Source: Planctomycetia bacterium (GTDB lineage: Bacteria; Planctomycetota; Phycisphaerae; Phycisphaerales; SM1A02). From it: a DNA stretch of 5,229 nucleotides. Each line of letters starts with the position of its first letter. Position 1 is the stretch's first letter. The position numbers and the translations under genes were made by a program. Below the pieces are notes generated by a model, which was given only the letters and a program-made list of their open reading frames with translations, had not been told where the DNA came from and ran no database searches. This document shows positions 1 to 5,229 of the stretch, in pieces. The stretch spans positions 1-5,229 of the forward strand of contig SYPI01000123.1 of the NCBI GenBank assembly GCA_005804005.1. The letters are read 5' to 3'.

Positions 1-351
1 CTCGTAGCGAACTTCGGGAAGTGTGGAATCGATCCACTCGGTGACCGGGGCATCAATAGAAGTGGCCACCAGCACCGGGGTTGTCCCCTGCGGCATGAGA
101 TTGAGCTGACTGGCCGCCAGCCGTCGCATCAGCGACTCATCACGCCCCTCGATGGCATCGCGAAATCCGACATACGCCTCCATACGGCCATAGCCGGCCG
201 TCTCCAGGCGCTTCATCGCGGCAAGTTGATTGCGGAGCTGATGAACCTTGGCCTGCTCGGGGATCACCACCGCCAGTCCCAGCAATGTCAATCCGGCGAT
301 GAGAAAACACCAGCCCGGATCAATCTGGAAAAGGGGCCGAGCAAAACGCAC
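1..351 (-). CDS. Hypothetical protein with N-terminal membrane anchor and coiled-coil-like segment (partial, C-terminus outside window)
   Basis: I do not recognise this protein. The frame is open from a GTG at 351-349 to the window edge, giving 117 codons and starting MRFARPLFQIDPGW. Residues about 14-31 (WCFLIAGLTLLGLAVVIP) form one hydrophobic membrane segment. It is followed by a polar heptad-like stretch (EQAKVHQLRNQLAAMKRLE, about 32-50), so a short coiled coil just outside the anchor is likely. The rest visible (about 51-117) is soluble and mixed in charge. The layout of short N-terminus, anchor and coiled coil recalls FtsB/DivIC-like or other single-pass bitopic proteins, but no diagnostic motif supports that. 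GTG is the first possible start after an in-frame TGA 18 bases upstream, and a GGGGTGA Shine-Dalgarno-like sequence lies at 367-373. The gene follows mdh in the same direction after a 63-base gap and may be co-transcribed with it. Confidence 0.72.
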   Translation of the reverse strand, partial: MRFARPLFQIDPGWCFLIAGLTLLGLAVVIPEQAKVHQLRNQLAAMKRLETAGYGRMEAYVGFRDAIEGRDESLMRRLAASQLNLMPQGTTPVLVATSIDAPVTEWIDSTLPEVRYE

Positions 352-352
352 C

Positions 353-368
353 GAGCCGATATCGGCTC
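353..368. repeat. Perfect 16-bp palindrome (GAGCCGATATCGGCTC)
   Basis: The two 8-base halves are exact reverse complements. In RNA the same sequence can fold as a 6-bp stem (GAGCCG/CGGCUC) with an AUAU loop. It lies one base upstream of the GTG start of the membrane-anchored gene and directly after its GGGGTGA ribosome-binding-like sequence. It could be a DNA operator, an RNA hairpin controlling initiation, or chance. The palindrome is certain; its role is inference. Confidence 0.6.
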
Positions 369-373
369 ACCCC
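367..373 (-). promoter_or_regulatory. Candidate ribosome binding site GGGGTGA for the GTG-start gene
   Basis: Read on the minus strand the sequence is GGGGTGA, close to the GGAGGTGA complement of the 16S rRNA tail. About 15 bases separate it from the GTG, too far for normal use. The 6-bp hairpin in the spacer would, if folded, bring it close to the start. No other purine-rich stretch lies nearer to the GTG. Confidence 0.4.
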
Positions 374-414
374 GCATCACCAGGCGAGATTTGGTCGCCG
401 CCGCAAGGGTGAAC

Positions 415-1383
415 TCAGCCCAGATCGGGGAAGATTCGCCTGACCGTGGTCACCAGATCCTTCACATGGCTTACCGATTCGGCCATCAGCCGCGACTCCT
501 CGGCATCCAGTTGCAGCCCAACGATCCGTTCCATTCCCCCCTTGCCGATCACGCATGGAACACCGACGAAGTAACCGGCCCCCTTCTGTCCCGGGGACAC
601 CCCAAACTCGTCCTCGCAGTAGGCGGCACAGGGCAGAATTCGCTTCTTGTCCTTGACGATAGCCTCGGCCATCTGGATCGAGCCCGAAGCTGGGGCGTAG
701 TAGGCACTGGTACCCATCAACTGCACGATCTCTCCGCCACCGACTTTGGCGCGCTGCATGCAGGCGTCGATCTTGTCCTTGGCCAGCAGCATGGTGATGG
801 GGATGCCGTGCACGCTGGTGAAGCGCGGCAGCGGAACCATGTCGTCGCCGTGGCCACCGAGCAGCAGGGCCTGGATGTCCTCTACCGAGCAGCCCAGTTC
901 CATTCCCAGGAAGGTGCGGAAGCGGGCCACATCCAGGCAGCCAGCCTGGCCGAGGATGCGATTGGTCGGGAAGCCGCTGGCCTTCCAGGCCGTGTACACC
1001 ATGGCATCCAGCGGATTGCTCACCACGATGAGGATCGCCTTGGGGGAATGCGCCGCCACCTGCGTGGCCACCTCTCGGACGATCTTCACATTGGTCTGAA
1101 TCAGGTCATCGCGGCTCATCCCCGGCTTGCGCGGCAGACCGGCGGTGATGATCACCACATCGCTGTTGGCGGTGTCGGCGTAGTCGCTGGTACCAGTAAT
1201 GCGGCAGTCGAACTCCTCGATCGGACCGCAGCAGGCCAGATCGAGCGCCTTGCCCTTGGCGACCCCAGCGCGGTCGGGAATGTCCAAGAGGACGATGTCC
1301 CCAAGTTCCTTGGCGGCCGCCCAGTGGGCACAGGTGGCTCCGACATTTCCTGCTCCGATGACGCTGATCTTGGCGCGACTCAT
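415..1383 (-). CDS. mdh: Malate dehydrogenase, LDH-like type, NAD-dependent
   Basis: A cytoplasmic enzyme that interconverts malate and oxaloacetate with NAD in the TCA cycle. At 322 residues it has the usual family length. The Rossmann motif GAGNVG is at residues 10-15, and Asp34 after the second strand (VLLDIP) is the residue that normally selects NAD over NADP. The mobile loop AGLPRKPGMSRDDL (81-94) carries Arg85 at the position that is Gln in lactate dehydrogenases, which argues for malate. Arg91, Asp151, Arg154 (DVARFR) and the catalytic His178 in GGHGDDMVP complete the active site; Asn123 lies in VVSNP. All key residues are present. The ATG at 1383 has an AAGGA Shine-Dalgarno 7 bases upstream. 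The gene follows a tRNA gene by 90 bases and ends in TGA. I am confident in family and substrate class. Confidence 0.95.
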   Translation of the reverse strand: MSRAKISVIGAGNVGATCAHWAAAKELGDIVLLDIPDRAGVAKGKALDLACCGPIEEFDCRITGTSDYADTANSDVVIITAGLPRKPGMSRDDLIQTNVKIVREVATQVAAHSPKAILIVVSNPLDAMVYTAWKASGFPTNRILGQAGCLDVARFRTFLGMELGCSVEDIQALLLGGHGDDMVPLPRFTSVHGIPITMLLAKDKIDACMQRAKVGGGEIVQLMGTSAYYAPASGSIQMAEAIVKDKKRILPCAAYCEDEFGVSPGQKGAGYFVGVPCVIGKGGMERIVGLQLDAEESRLMAESVSHVKDLVTTVRRIFPDLG

Positions 1384-1390
1384 GGCTGGT

Positions 1391-1395
1391 TCCTT
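1391..1395 (-). promoter_or_regulatory. Ribosome binding site of mdh
   Basis: AAGGA on the minus strand, 7 bases before the mdh ATG. The spacing is good and it fixes the start at 1383; the protein begins MSRAKISVIGAGNVG, as expected for the family. Confidence 0.75.
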
Positions 1396-1424
1396 GGCTG
1401 GTGCGGCCCCGGAGAAGGGCGGGC

Positions 1425-1430
1425 ATCATA
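1425..1430 (-). promoter_or_regulatory. Possible -10 element (TATGAT) for mdh
   Basis: TATGAT matches TATAAT at 5 of 6 positions, in the 90-base gap between the tRNA and mdh. It would start an mRNA with a leader of roughly 35 bases. No convincing -35 lies at 16-18 bases: the nearest TTG-containing hexamer, TTGTCC at 1443-1448, is only 12 bases away. Read-through from the tRNA could also supply mdh. Confidence 0.3.
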
Positions 1431-1473
1431 GCGAGCGACCCCGGACAAGCGCCGCGCCGAAACACCACCCGAA

Positions 1474-1547
1474 TGCGCCAGAAAGGAATCGAACCTTCGA
1501 CCTCACCCGTCTCAGGGGTGTGCTCTAGCCAACTGAGCTACTGGCGC
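1474..1547 (-). tRNA. tRNA with anticodon GAG (Leu CUC/CUU codons) on a class I, Ile/Val-like body
   Basis: A complete 74-nt cloverleaf is visible. The acceptor stem GCGCCAG/CTGGCGC has seven Watson-Crick pairs, with discriminator A73 and no encoded CCA. The D stem is GCTC/GAGC with G18-G19 in the loop. The anticodon stem CACCC/GGGTG is perfect, with loop CTGAGAC, so U33 is followed by anticodon GAG at 1513-1511, then A37 and C38. The variable loop is AGGTC (5 nt), and the T arm is GAAGG/CCTTT with loop TTCGATT. Tertiary positions U8, A14, G15, C48, T54, T55, C56 and A58 are normal. Nothing suggests a decayed gene. The anticodon says leucine, but bacterial tRNA-Leu has a long variable arm and this one does not. 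The body, especially GAGCACACCCCTGA and GGGTGAGGTCG, resembles tRNA-Ile(GAU), and the loop also resembles tRNA-Val(GAC). What amino acid it carries cannot be read from the sequence. Confidence 0.93.
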
Positions 1548-1557
1548 GGAAAACGCG

Positions 1558-1563
1558 AGTATA
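1558..1563 (-). promoter_or_regulatory. Candidate -10 element (TATACT) for the tRNA
   Basis: TATACT matches the consensus at 5 of 6 positions and ends 10 bases before the mature tRNA 5' end, so transcription would start about 4 bases upstream of it. A weak -35 (TTCCCG at 1580-1585, 16-base spacer) lies inside the last codons of the upstream CNNM gene. The -10 lies between that gene's stop codon and the tRNA. Confidence 0.45.
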
Positions 1564-1571
1564 GCGGCGCT

Positions 1572-2552
1572 CTACCAACCGGGAAGACGCCCCAGCATGG
1601 GCTGCGCCAAGTCCCGCAGCGTCACCAGACCCACCGGCGTGCCATCGCTTAGGGCAACCACCGCCATGTCAGTCCGCCCCTGCCGGATCCGGACGATGGC
1701 CTCGCTCACCGACATCGACGGAGTCACCATCAAGACTGACTGCATCAGCCTGGTTGTCGTCGCTCCCGGATCAAGGGCGGCATCCAAAGCATCCAGTTGC
1801 CCAACCACCCGCCCGGCCTCATCTATCACCGGGACGAGGCGATGAACTCCCTTGCGCAGCATTGCCTCGCGGGCGAGCGGATCAGCACTGAGCGCCAGCG
1901 TTGTCACCTGCCGCCAGGGAATCATGCAGCCCGACAGCGCCGCCGGGGCCAGGGCCAGCATCCGATCGGCCAGCGTGACCTGCTCCTGAGAGATCACCCC
2001 GGCGCCGGCGCCCTCCTGCAGAAGTGCGGTCAGTTGCGTCCGTGCTGACTGCTCCTGATTGGCGCCGATCCCAAGCAGCGCGCCGATGAAGTCGCCCACT
2101 CCGCGCACCAGATGAATCAGTCCCAGCCCGCTGAGCACCATGCGCAGCACGCGAAACACTCCGACGCTGGAGTAGGTCCATGAGTCGGCCAGCTGCCGGT
2201 AGAGGTCCTTGGGCACCACCTCGCCGAGCAGGAACACCGCCGGAAGCACCACGGCGGTATTCAGGGCCATCTCGGCCGACTCGGACATGACCAGTTCCAC
2301 CGTGATCATGGCCACGCCGAGCGAAACCAGACTGTGCGAGGCATTGTTGCCGATCATGCAGGCCGCCAGCATCCGATTCGGGTGAACCAGTTCCTCACGC
2401 AGCAGTCGGGCCCGGCGGTCGCCGCGCGACAGCCGCACTGCCAACCGCACCCGGTTCACCGAGTAGGCGCCCATCTCGAATCCGCCGAAGAACGAACAGC
2501 CCGCCATCCCACCAATCGCCACGCAGAGGCCAGCGATCGCCTCAGGAGTCAT
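1572..2552 (-). CDS. CNNM/DUF21 transmembrane protein with CBS pair, short form lacking the CorC/HlyC domain
   Basis: A 326-residue inner-membrane protein of the CNNM (HlyC/CorC) family, whose members are linked to Mg or Co efflux. The membrane domain spans about residues 1-160. It has the first-helix acidic residue Glu26 in GGFEMGAYSVNR, GNNASHS at 68-74, and the hallmark GEVVPK at 110-115. Two CBS domains follow, at about 208-262 (CMIPWRQVTTLALS) and 268-322, the second with the nucleotide-binding-like GLVTLRDL. The protein then ends at GRLPGW, with no CorC/HlyC C-terminal domain. An ATG 87 bases further upstream is open, but 2552 is the better start: GGGAG lies 6 bases before it and the protein then begins directly at the first membrane helix. 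The gene overlaps the end of the upstream CNNM gene by 11 bases. Substrate and direction of transport are not shown by the sequence. Confidence 0.88.
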   Translation of the reverse strand: MTPEAIAGLCVAIGGMAGCSFFGGFEMGAYSVNRVRLAVRLSRGDRRARLLREELVHPNRMLAACMIGNNASHSLVSLGVAMITVELVMSESAEMALNTAVVLPAVFLLGEVVPKDLYRQLADSWTYSSVGVFRVLRMVLSGLGLIHLVRGVGDFIGALLGIGANQEQSARTQLTALLQEGAGAGVISQEQVTLADRMLALAPAALSGCMIPWRQVTTLALSADPLAREAMLRKGVHRLVPVIDEAGRVVGQLDALDAALDPGATTTRLMQSVLMVTPSMSVSEAIVRIRQGRTDMAVVALSDGTPVGLVTLRDLAQPMLGRLPGW

Positions 2553-3801
2553 GAGCAACTCCCGGCCGAATCGGCCAGACAATGGCCTGCGCCACCGCGC
2601 CCTCTCGGATACCGGCAACCTCCACTCGTCGGCCGCCAAGGCTCACGCTCATCCCGATCGCTGGCGCCATCCCCAACTCCTGCATCAGCAGCCCCGACAC
2701 GTTGCCAGGGCGCGCCGCCTCCATTTCCACCGCGAAACGAACTCCAAACTCCGGCAGTGACATTCGCCCGTCAATCAGCCAACGATCCCCGGCCATCGGC
2801 CGCGGCGGCTGGAGCGGCGTCTCGTTGATGTCCGGTAGATCGCCCAGCAGGGCCTCCACCATGTCCTCAACGGCGACCACCCCGGCAGTGCCGCCGTGCT
2901 CATCGACCACTACGGCGATAGTGGCATCGTGGCGATTTAGGAACACGCCCAACTGCTCCAGCGAGGCGACGGCGGGAATGTATCTGGGAACGCTCATCCA
3001 CGGATCAAGGGGAGCAACTCCATCGCGCGGCGCCAGCAGATAGGGGCGAACGGCCAGCAGTCCAATCACCCGATCCATCGATCCATCATGGACCAGCAGC
3101 CGACTGACGCGGGAGCGCCGCACCGCAGCGACGATGGTCTCATGGCTGTCGGTGCGCCCAACGCTGGCCACCTCTCGCCGCGGGGTCATGATGTCCCGCA
3201 CCCGCAGCTGCCGGTGGGCCAGCACCCGGCGCAGCAGGTCGCGTTCCTGCGGCCCCACCTGCGATGCCTCTCCGACCAACTCACCCAGTTCGTGCAGCGA
3301 GACTCCGCGGTCATGCCCGGGCAACAATCGCGCCATCGGGCCGAGGACCAATCCGCGCAGGGCGGCCCGCAGCGGCCACATGGCCTGATGGATGATCAGC
3401 AGCAGGCTGCTGACCAACCGCGCCCCACGAGTGCGACTGGCGTTGGCGATCATCTTCGGAACAACCTCCCCGAACAGGATGAGCACCAGCACCAACGCCC
3501 CGACCAGCGCCGAGCGCCGCAAGGTGCTGTGGGTCGCCTCGAGAATGGCCACATTGCCGATCGCCAGATAGGCGCTGTTGACGGCCATGTTGCCCGCCAG
3601 AACCGTCACCAGCAGGTCGGCTGGCTGAGCCAGCAGCCGCGCCACACGGCGCTCGGTAGCTGGCGCAGATTCGCTCAGCCGACGCCGATCGGCACCACTG
3701 AGACCGAAGAGAATCGTCTCAGAGGCACTGAAGAGTGCTGAGCAGCACAACAATGCGACCAGCGGCACGAAGGGCCATGCCCATGGCACGACCTGTGACA
3801 T
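2542..3801 (-). CDS. CNNM/DUF21 - CBS pair - CorC/HlyC-domain membrane protein (CorC-like)
   Basis: A 419-residue inner-membrane protein with the full CorC/HlyC architecture. The N-terminal CNNM domain (about 10-160) contains SASET with Glu28 in the first helix, GNMAVNSAYLAIGN at 70-83 and FGEVVPK at 110-116. A linker leads to CBS 1 (about 203-260, opening with IMTPRREV) and CBS 2 (about 268-325, with VVDEHGGTAGVVAVEDM). The C-terminal CorC/HlyC domain (about 335-415) begins at WLIDGRMSLPEFG and includes NVSGLLMQELG. In studied relatives the membrane domain handles Mg and the CBS pair senses Mg-ATP; a role in Mg/Co export is therefore likely, but inferred. The ATG at 3801 overlaps the hscB TGA by one base, and GAGGG lies 9 bases upstream, so translation is probably coupled. 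Such proteins are often annotated 'hemolysin'; nothing here suggests toxicity. Confidence 0.92.
   Translation of the reverse strand: MSQVVPWAWPFVPLVALLCCSALFSASETILFGLSGADRRRLSESAPATERRVARLLAQPADLLVTVLAGNMAVNSAYLAIGNVAILEATHSTLRRSALVGALVLVLILFGEVVPKMIANASRTRGARLVSSLLLIIHQAMWPLRAALRGLVLGPMARLLPGHDRGVSLHELGELVGEASQVGPQERDLLRRVLAHRQLRVRDIMTPRREVASVGRTDSHETIVAAVRRSRVSRLLVHDGSMDRVIGLLAVRPYLLAPRDGVAPLDPWMSVPRYIPAVASLEQLGVFLNRHDATIAVVVDEHGGTAGVVAVEDMVEALLGDLPDINETPLQPPRPMAGDRWLIDGRMSLPEFGVRFAVEMEAARPGNVSGLLMQELGMAPAIGMSVSLGGRRVEVAGIREGAVAQAIVWPIRPGVAHDS
2559..2563 (-). promoter_or_regulatory. Ribosome binding site (GGGAG) deciding the start of the short CNNM gene
   Basis: GGGAG on the minus strand with a 6-base spacer to the ATG at 2552, inside the 3' end of the upstream CNNM gene. 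It favours this start over the open ATG at 2639, whose extra 29 residues (arginine-rich, reading through the neighbour's domain) have no counterpart in the family. Confidence 0.7.
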
Positions 3802-4340
3802 CAGACGCCGCCCTCATCAAGCATGCGCCGCAGGTACTTCCAATGAACGATCAGTGCCGCCACCTGTGCCCGGAGTTCCGTCCCGGTACTGGCGGCCGCC
3901 GATTCTTCCAGGCCGAGCAGAGCCGCAAACGCCGCGTCCAGTCCGCGGCCGATGGCAGTGAGTTCCGCTCGCCCCGCCGCTCGCGCCGCCTCGGCCTGAG
4001 CCGGATCCTGCAGTTCGTCGCGCCAGCCAAGAATCCTGCCTAGGAACTCCGTGGTCGGAGCCGGAGTCGGAGCGCCTCCGGTCAGGGCCAGCAGAATCTG
4101 CGCTCGCCGCAGCGGATCGATCAGGAGTGCCGCTGCCTCGTTGACTCGGGCCAGTTCGGCGGCTGCGGCTTCGCTGGCGCTCCCTGGCGCGAAGCGATCC
4201 GGATGCAGCCGCACAGCAAGTCGCAGGTTGGCGGCGCGAAGGTCCGACTCCGCCAGGTCCCATCGCGGAGCCAGCCGCAGCAATGCGAATGGATTGTCTT
4301 CCGGGTGGACTCGGGACTGCCTGGATGGGCCGGACGTCAT
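3801..4340 (-). CDS. hscB: HscB-like J-domain co-chaperone of Fe-S cluster assembly
   Basis: A cytoplasmic co-chaperone that delivers the scaffold IscU to the Hsp70 HscA and stimulates its ATPase during Fe-S cluster transfer. At 179 residues it matches the usual 170-180. The N-terminal J domain opens with NPFALLRL (16-23) and has the essential HPD tripeptide at 46-48 within HPDRFA. It continues with VNEAAALLIDPLRRAQILLAL (66-86), the HscB version of helix IV. The C-terminal three-helix domain that binds IscU starts near EFLGRILGWRDELQDP (98-113) and ends with WKYLRRML. This combination distinguishes HscB from DnaJ. ATG 4340 is the only usable start: an in-frame TAG lies 12 bases upstream. Its Shine-Dalgarno is weak. 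The gene is 33 bases downstream of the ATPase gene and overlaps the next gene by one base. No hscA, iscU or other Fe-S gene is in the window. Confidence 0.87.
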   Translation of the reverse strand: MTSGPSRQSRVHPEDNPFALLRLAPRWDLAESDLRAANLRLAVRLHPDRFAPGSASEAAAAELARVNEAAALLIDPLRRAQILLALTGGAPTPAPTTEFLGRILGWRDELQDPAQAEAARAAGRAELTAIGRGLDAAFAALLGLEESAAASTGTELRAQVAALIVHWKYLRRMLDEGGV

Positions 4341-4373
4341 CTTGGCTGCAGGCTACGACGAGATCGCCCAGCG

Positions 4374-5229
4374 TCACTCAACCGGAGCGACGCGCTCGAT
4401 TTCCTCGACATTGGTCAGCCCCTGCAGCACCAACTGCAGCCCGAATCCCTGCAGCGGAGTGAAAAGTCCAGTGGCCAGCACCGCGCGAATATCGGCAATG
4501 GTCGGTTTACGCAGAACCACATCCCGCAGGGCATCGCTGAACTCCAGCACCTCGAACAGCGCCCGTCGGCCGCGGTAGCCGGTTCCTAGGCAGGAGTCGC
4601 AGCCCTCGGGAACAAACACGGTGGAGATTCCGGCGATATGCCGCCCCATCTTCAGCGTCTGCGCCGGTGTCGGGCGAACCGGGCGCTTGCACTCCGGGCA
4701 GAGGAGTCGGCAGAGCCGCTGGGCTACAATCATGCTGATGGCGTTGGCAACCAGATAACTCTCCACACCCAGATCGAGCAGGCGGAAGATCGCCCCGATG
4801 GTGTCACGAGAGTGGACCGTGGTGTAGACCAGGTGGCCGGTCATCGAAGCCTGCATGGCCACGGTGGCGGTTTCGATGTCGCGGATCTCGCCGACGAAGA
4901 TGACATCGGGGTCCTGCCGCAACACGCTGCGCAGGATGGAGCCGAACGAATTGCCTTGTTTGGAGTCGATCGGAATCTGCGTGCAACCCTCCAAGGAGTA
5001 CTCCACCGGGTCTTCAATGGTGATGACGTTGCGCACCTCCATGTCGATCTCACGGAGGCTGGAGTAAATGGTGGTGGTCTTGCCGCTGCCGGTCGGGCCG
5101 CAGGAGAGCACCAATCCAGAGTCGCGATCGGCCATGGCCCGCACCTTGTCGTACTGCCAAGCCAGCATGCCCATGTCGTGCAGGCGGGTCGGGGCGTTGC
5201 CGCCGTCGAGGACGCGGATCACCAGCTTC
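4374..5229 (-). CDS. GspE/PilB-type secretion ATPase, C-terminal part (start outside window)
   Basis: A cytoplasmic hexameric ATPase that powers assembly of type II secretion pseudopili or type IV pili. The reading frame runs off the window edge (…KLVIRVLD), so the N-terminal domain is missing from view. The valine codon GTG at 5222 is internal, not a start. Fragment residues, counted from that Lys: Walker A GPTGSGKT at 44-51 (bases 5076-5099), Asp box IEDPVEY near 71-77, Walker B region DPDVIFVGEIRD at 106-117, and His box TGHLVYTTVH at 130-139. A four-cysteine zinc site follows: CPEC at 177-180 and CDSC at 210-213, then GTGYRGR. All motifs of an active ATPase are intact. The zinc site is typical of GspE and PilB and absent from PilT retraction ATPases. 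GspE and PilB cannot be told apart without the N-terminus or neighbours. It ends in TGA 33 bases before hscB. Confidence 0.93.
   Translation of the reverse strand, partial: KLVIRVLDGGNAPTRLHDMGMLAWQYDKVRAMADRDSGLVLSCGPTGSGKTTTIYSSLREIDMEVRNVITIEDPVEYSLEGCTQIPIDSKQGNSFGSILRSVLRQDPDVIFVGEIRDIETATVAMQASMTGHLVYTTVHSRDTIGAIFRLLDLGVESYLVANAISMIVAQRLCRLLCPECKRPVRPTPAQTLKMGRHIAGISTVFVPEGCDSCLGTGYRGRRALFEVLEFSDALRDVVLRKPTIADIRAVLATGLFTPLQGFGLQLVLQGLTNVEEIERVAPVE

Noticed and set aside
367..412. Possible terminator after mdh: inner stem GGCGA/TCGCC with a 7-base loop (383-399) and outer TCACCC/GGGTGA
   Set aside because: Both stems are short (5 and 6 bp), with long or interrupted loops and no following U tract. 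It does not meet the pattern of an intrinsic terminator.
226..1431. A 401-codon open frame on the plus strand
   Set aside because: It lies almost wholly antisense to mdh, whose protein has every catalytic motif. Its translation is low-complexity, rich in His, Gly and Arg, with no recognisable domain, as expected for the shadow of a GC-rich gene.
1443..1448. TTGTCC as the -35 of an mdh promoter
   Set aside because: It is only 12 bases from the TATGAT at 1425-1430, too close for a sigma-70-type promoter.
1474..1547. The tRNA as a decayed pseudogene
   Set aside because: All four stems are fully paired and all usual tertiary-contact bases are present. A decaying gene would be expected to show mispairs. 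The mismatch is only between anticodon and body type.
2553..2639. N-terminal extension of the short CNNM gene (29 extra residues from an ATG at 2639)
   Set aside because: The extension is arginine-rich and non-hydrophobic, and would read through the CorC/HlyC domain of the upstream gene. The ATG at 2552 has a good ribosome binding site and leads straight into the first membrane helix.
3088..3741. A 217-codon open frame on the plus strand
   Set aside because: It is antisense to the CorC-like gene, with a Gln/Arg/His-rich translation and no membrane or domain pattern. The other plus-strand frames over the hscB, CNNM and ATPase genes fail for the same reason.
3817..4377. A 186-codon minus-strand frame overlapping hscB
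   Set aside because: It is an alternative frame of hscB, rich in Ser, Gly and Arg. The hscB frame has the HPD motif and the C-terminal FLGRILGWRDEL signature, so this one is not a gene.

Overview
The window is a compact, GC-rich stretch of bacterial chromosome in which every gene I can support lies on the minus strand, so it reads from high to low coordinates. The organism is not certain. The LDH-like malate dehydrogenase, the wording of the secretion ATPase (HSRDTIGAIFRLLDLGVE) and the paired CNNM/CorC-like proteins suggest a planctomycete-type bacterium (perhaps Phycisphaerae). This is an impression from family resemblance, not a search result.

Layout in transcription order: (1) 5229-4374, the C-terminal part of a GspE/PilB-type secretion ATPase whose start is outside the window; (2) 4340-3801, hscB, the J-domain co-chaperone of iron-sulfur cluster assembly; (3) 3801-2542, a CNNM (DUF21) membrane protein with a CBS pair and a CorC/HlyC C-terminal domain; (4) 2552-1572, a second, shorter CNNM-CBS protein without that C-terminal domain; (5) 1547-1474, a well-folded tRNA gene; (6) 1383-415, mdh, malate dehydrogenase; (7) 351-1, the N-terminal 117 codons of an unrecognised protein with one membrane anchor. 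hscB and the first CNNM gene share one base (TGATG), and the two CNNM genes overlap by 11 bases. These three genes therefore look like a translationally coupled unit, probably continuing from the ATPase gene 33 bases upstream.

Functionally, hscB with two CorC-type proteins is a plausible metal-homeostasis and Fe-S unit: CorC-family proteins are tied to Mg/Co export, and Fe-S assembly is a known target of cobalt stress. The ATPase and mdh look like ordinary housekeeping neighbours.

The most unusual item is the tRNA. It has anticodon GAG, which pairs with the leucine codons CUC and CUU. Yet it has a 5-nt class I variable loop rather than the long arm of tRNA-Leu, and its body resembles tRNA-Ile(GAU) or tRNA-Val(GAC). 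A second small curiosity is a perfect 16-bp palindrome lying between a Shine-Dalgarno sequence and the GTG start of the last gene.

There is no gap over 300 bases without a gene. I see no CRISPR array, insertion sequence, attachment site or replication origin.
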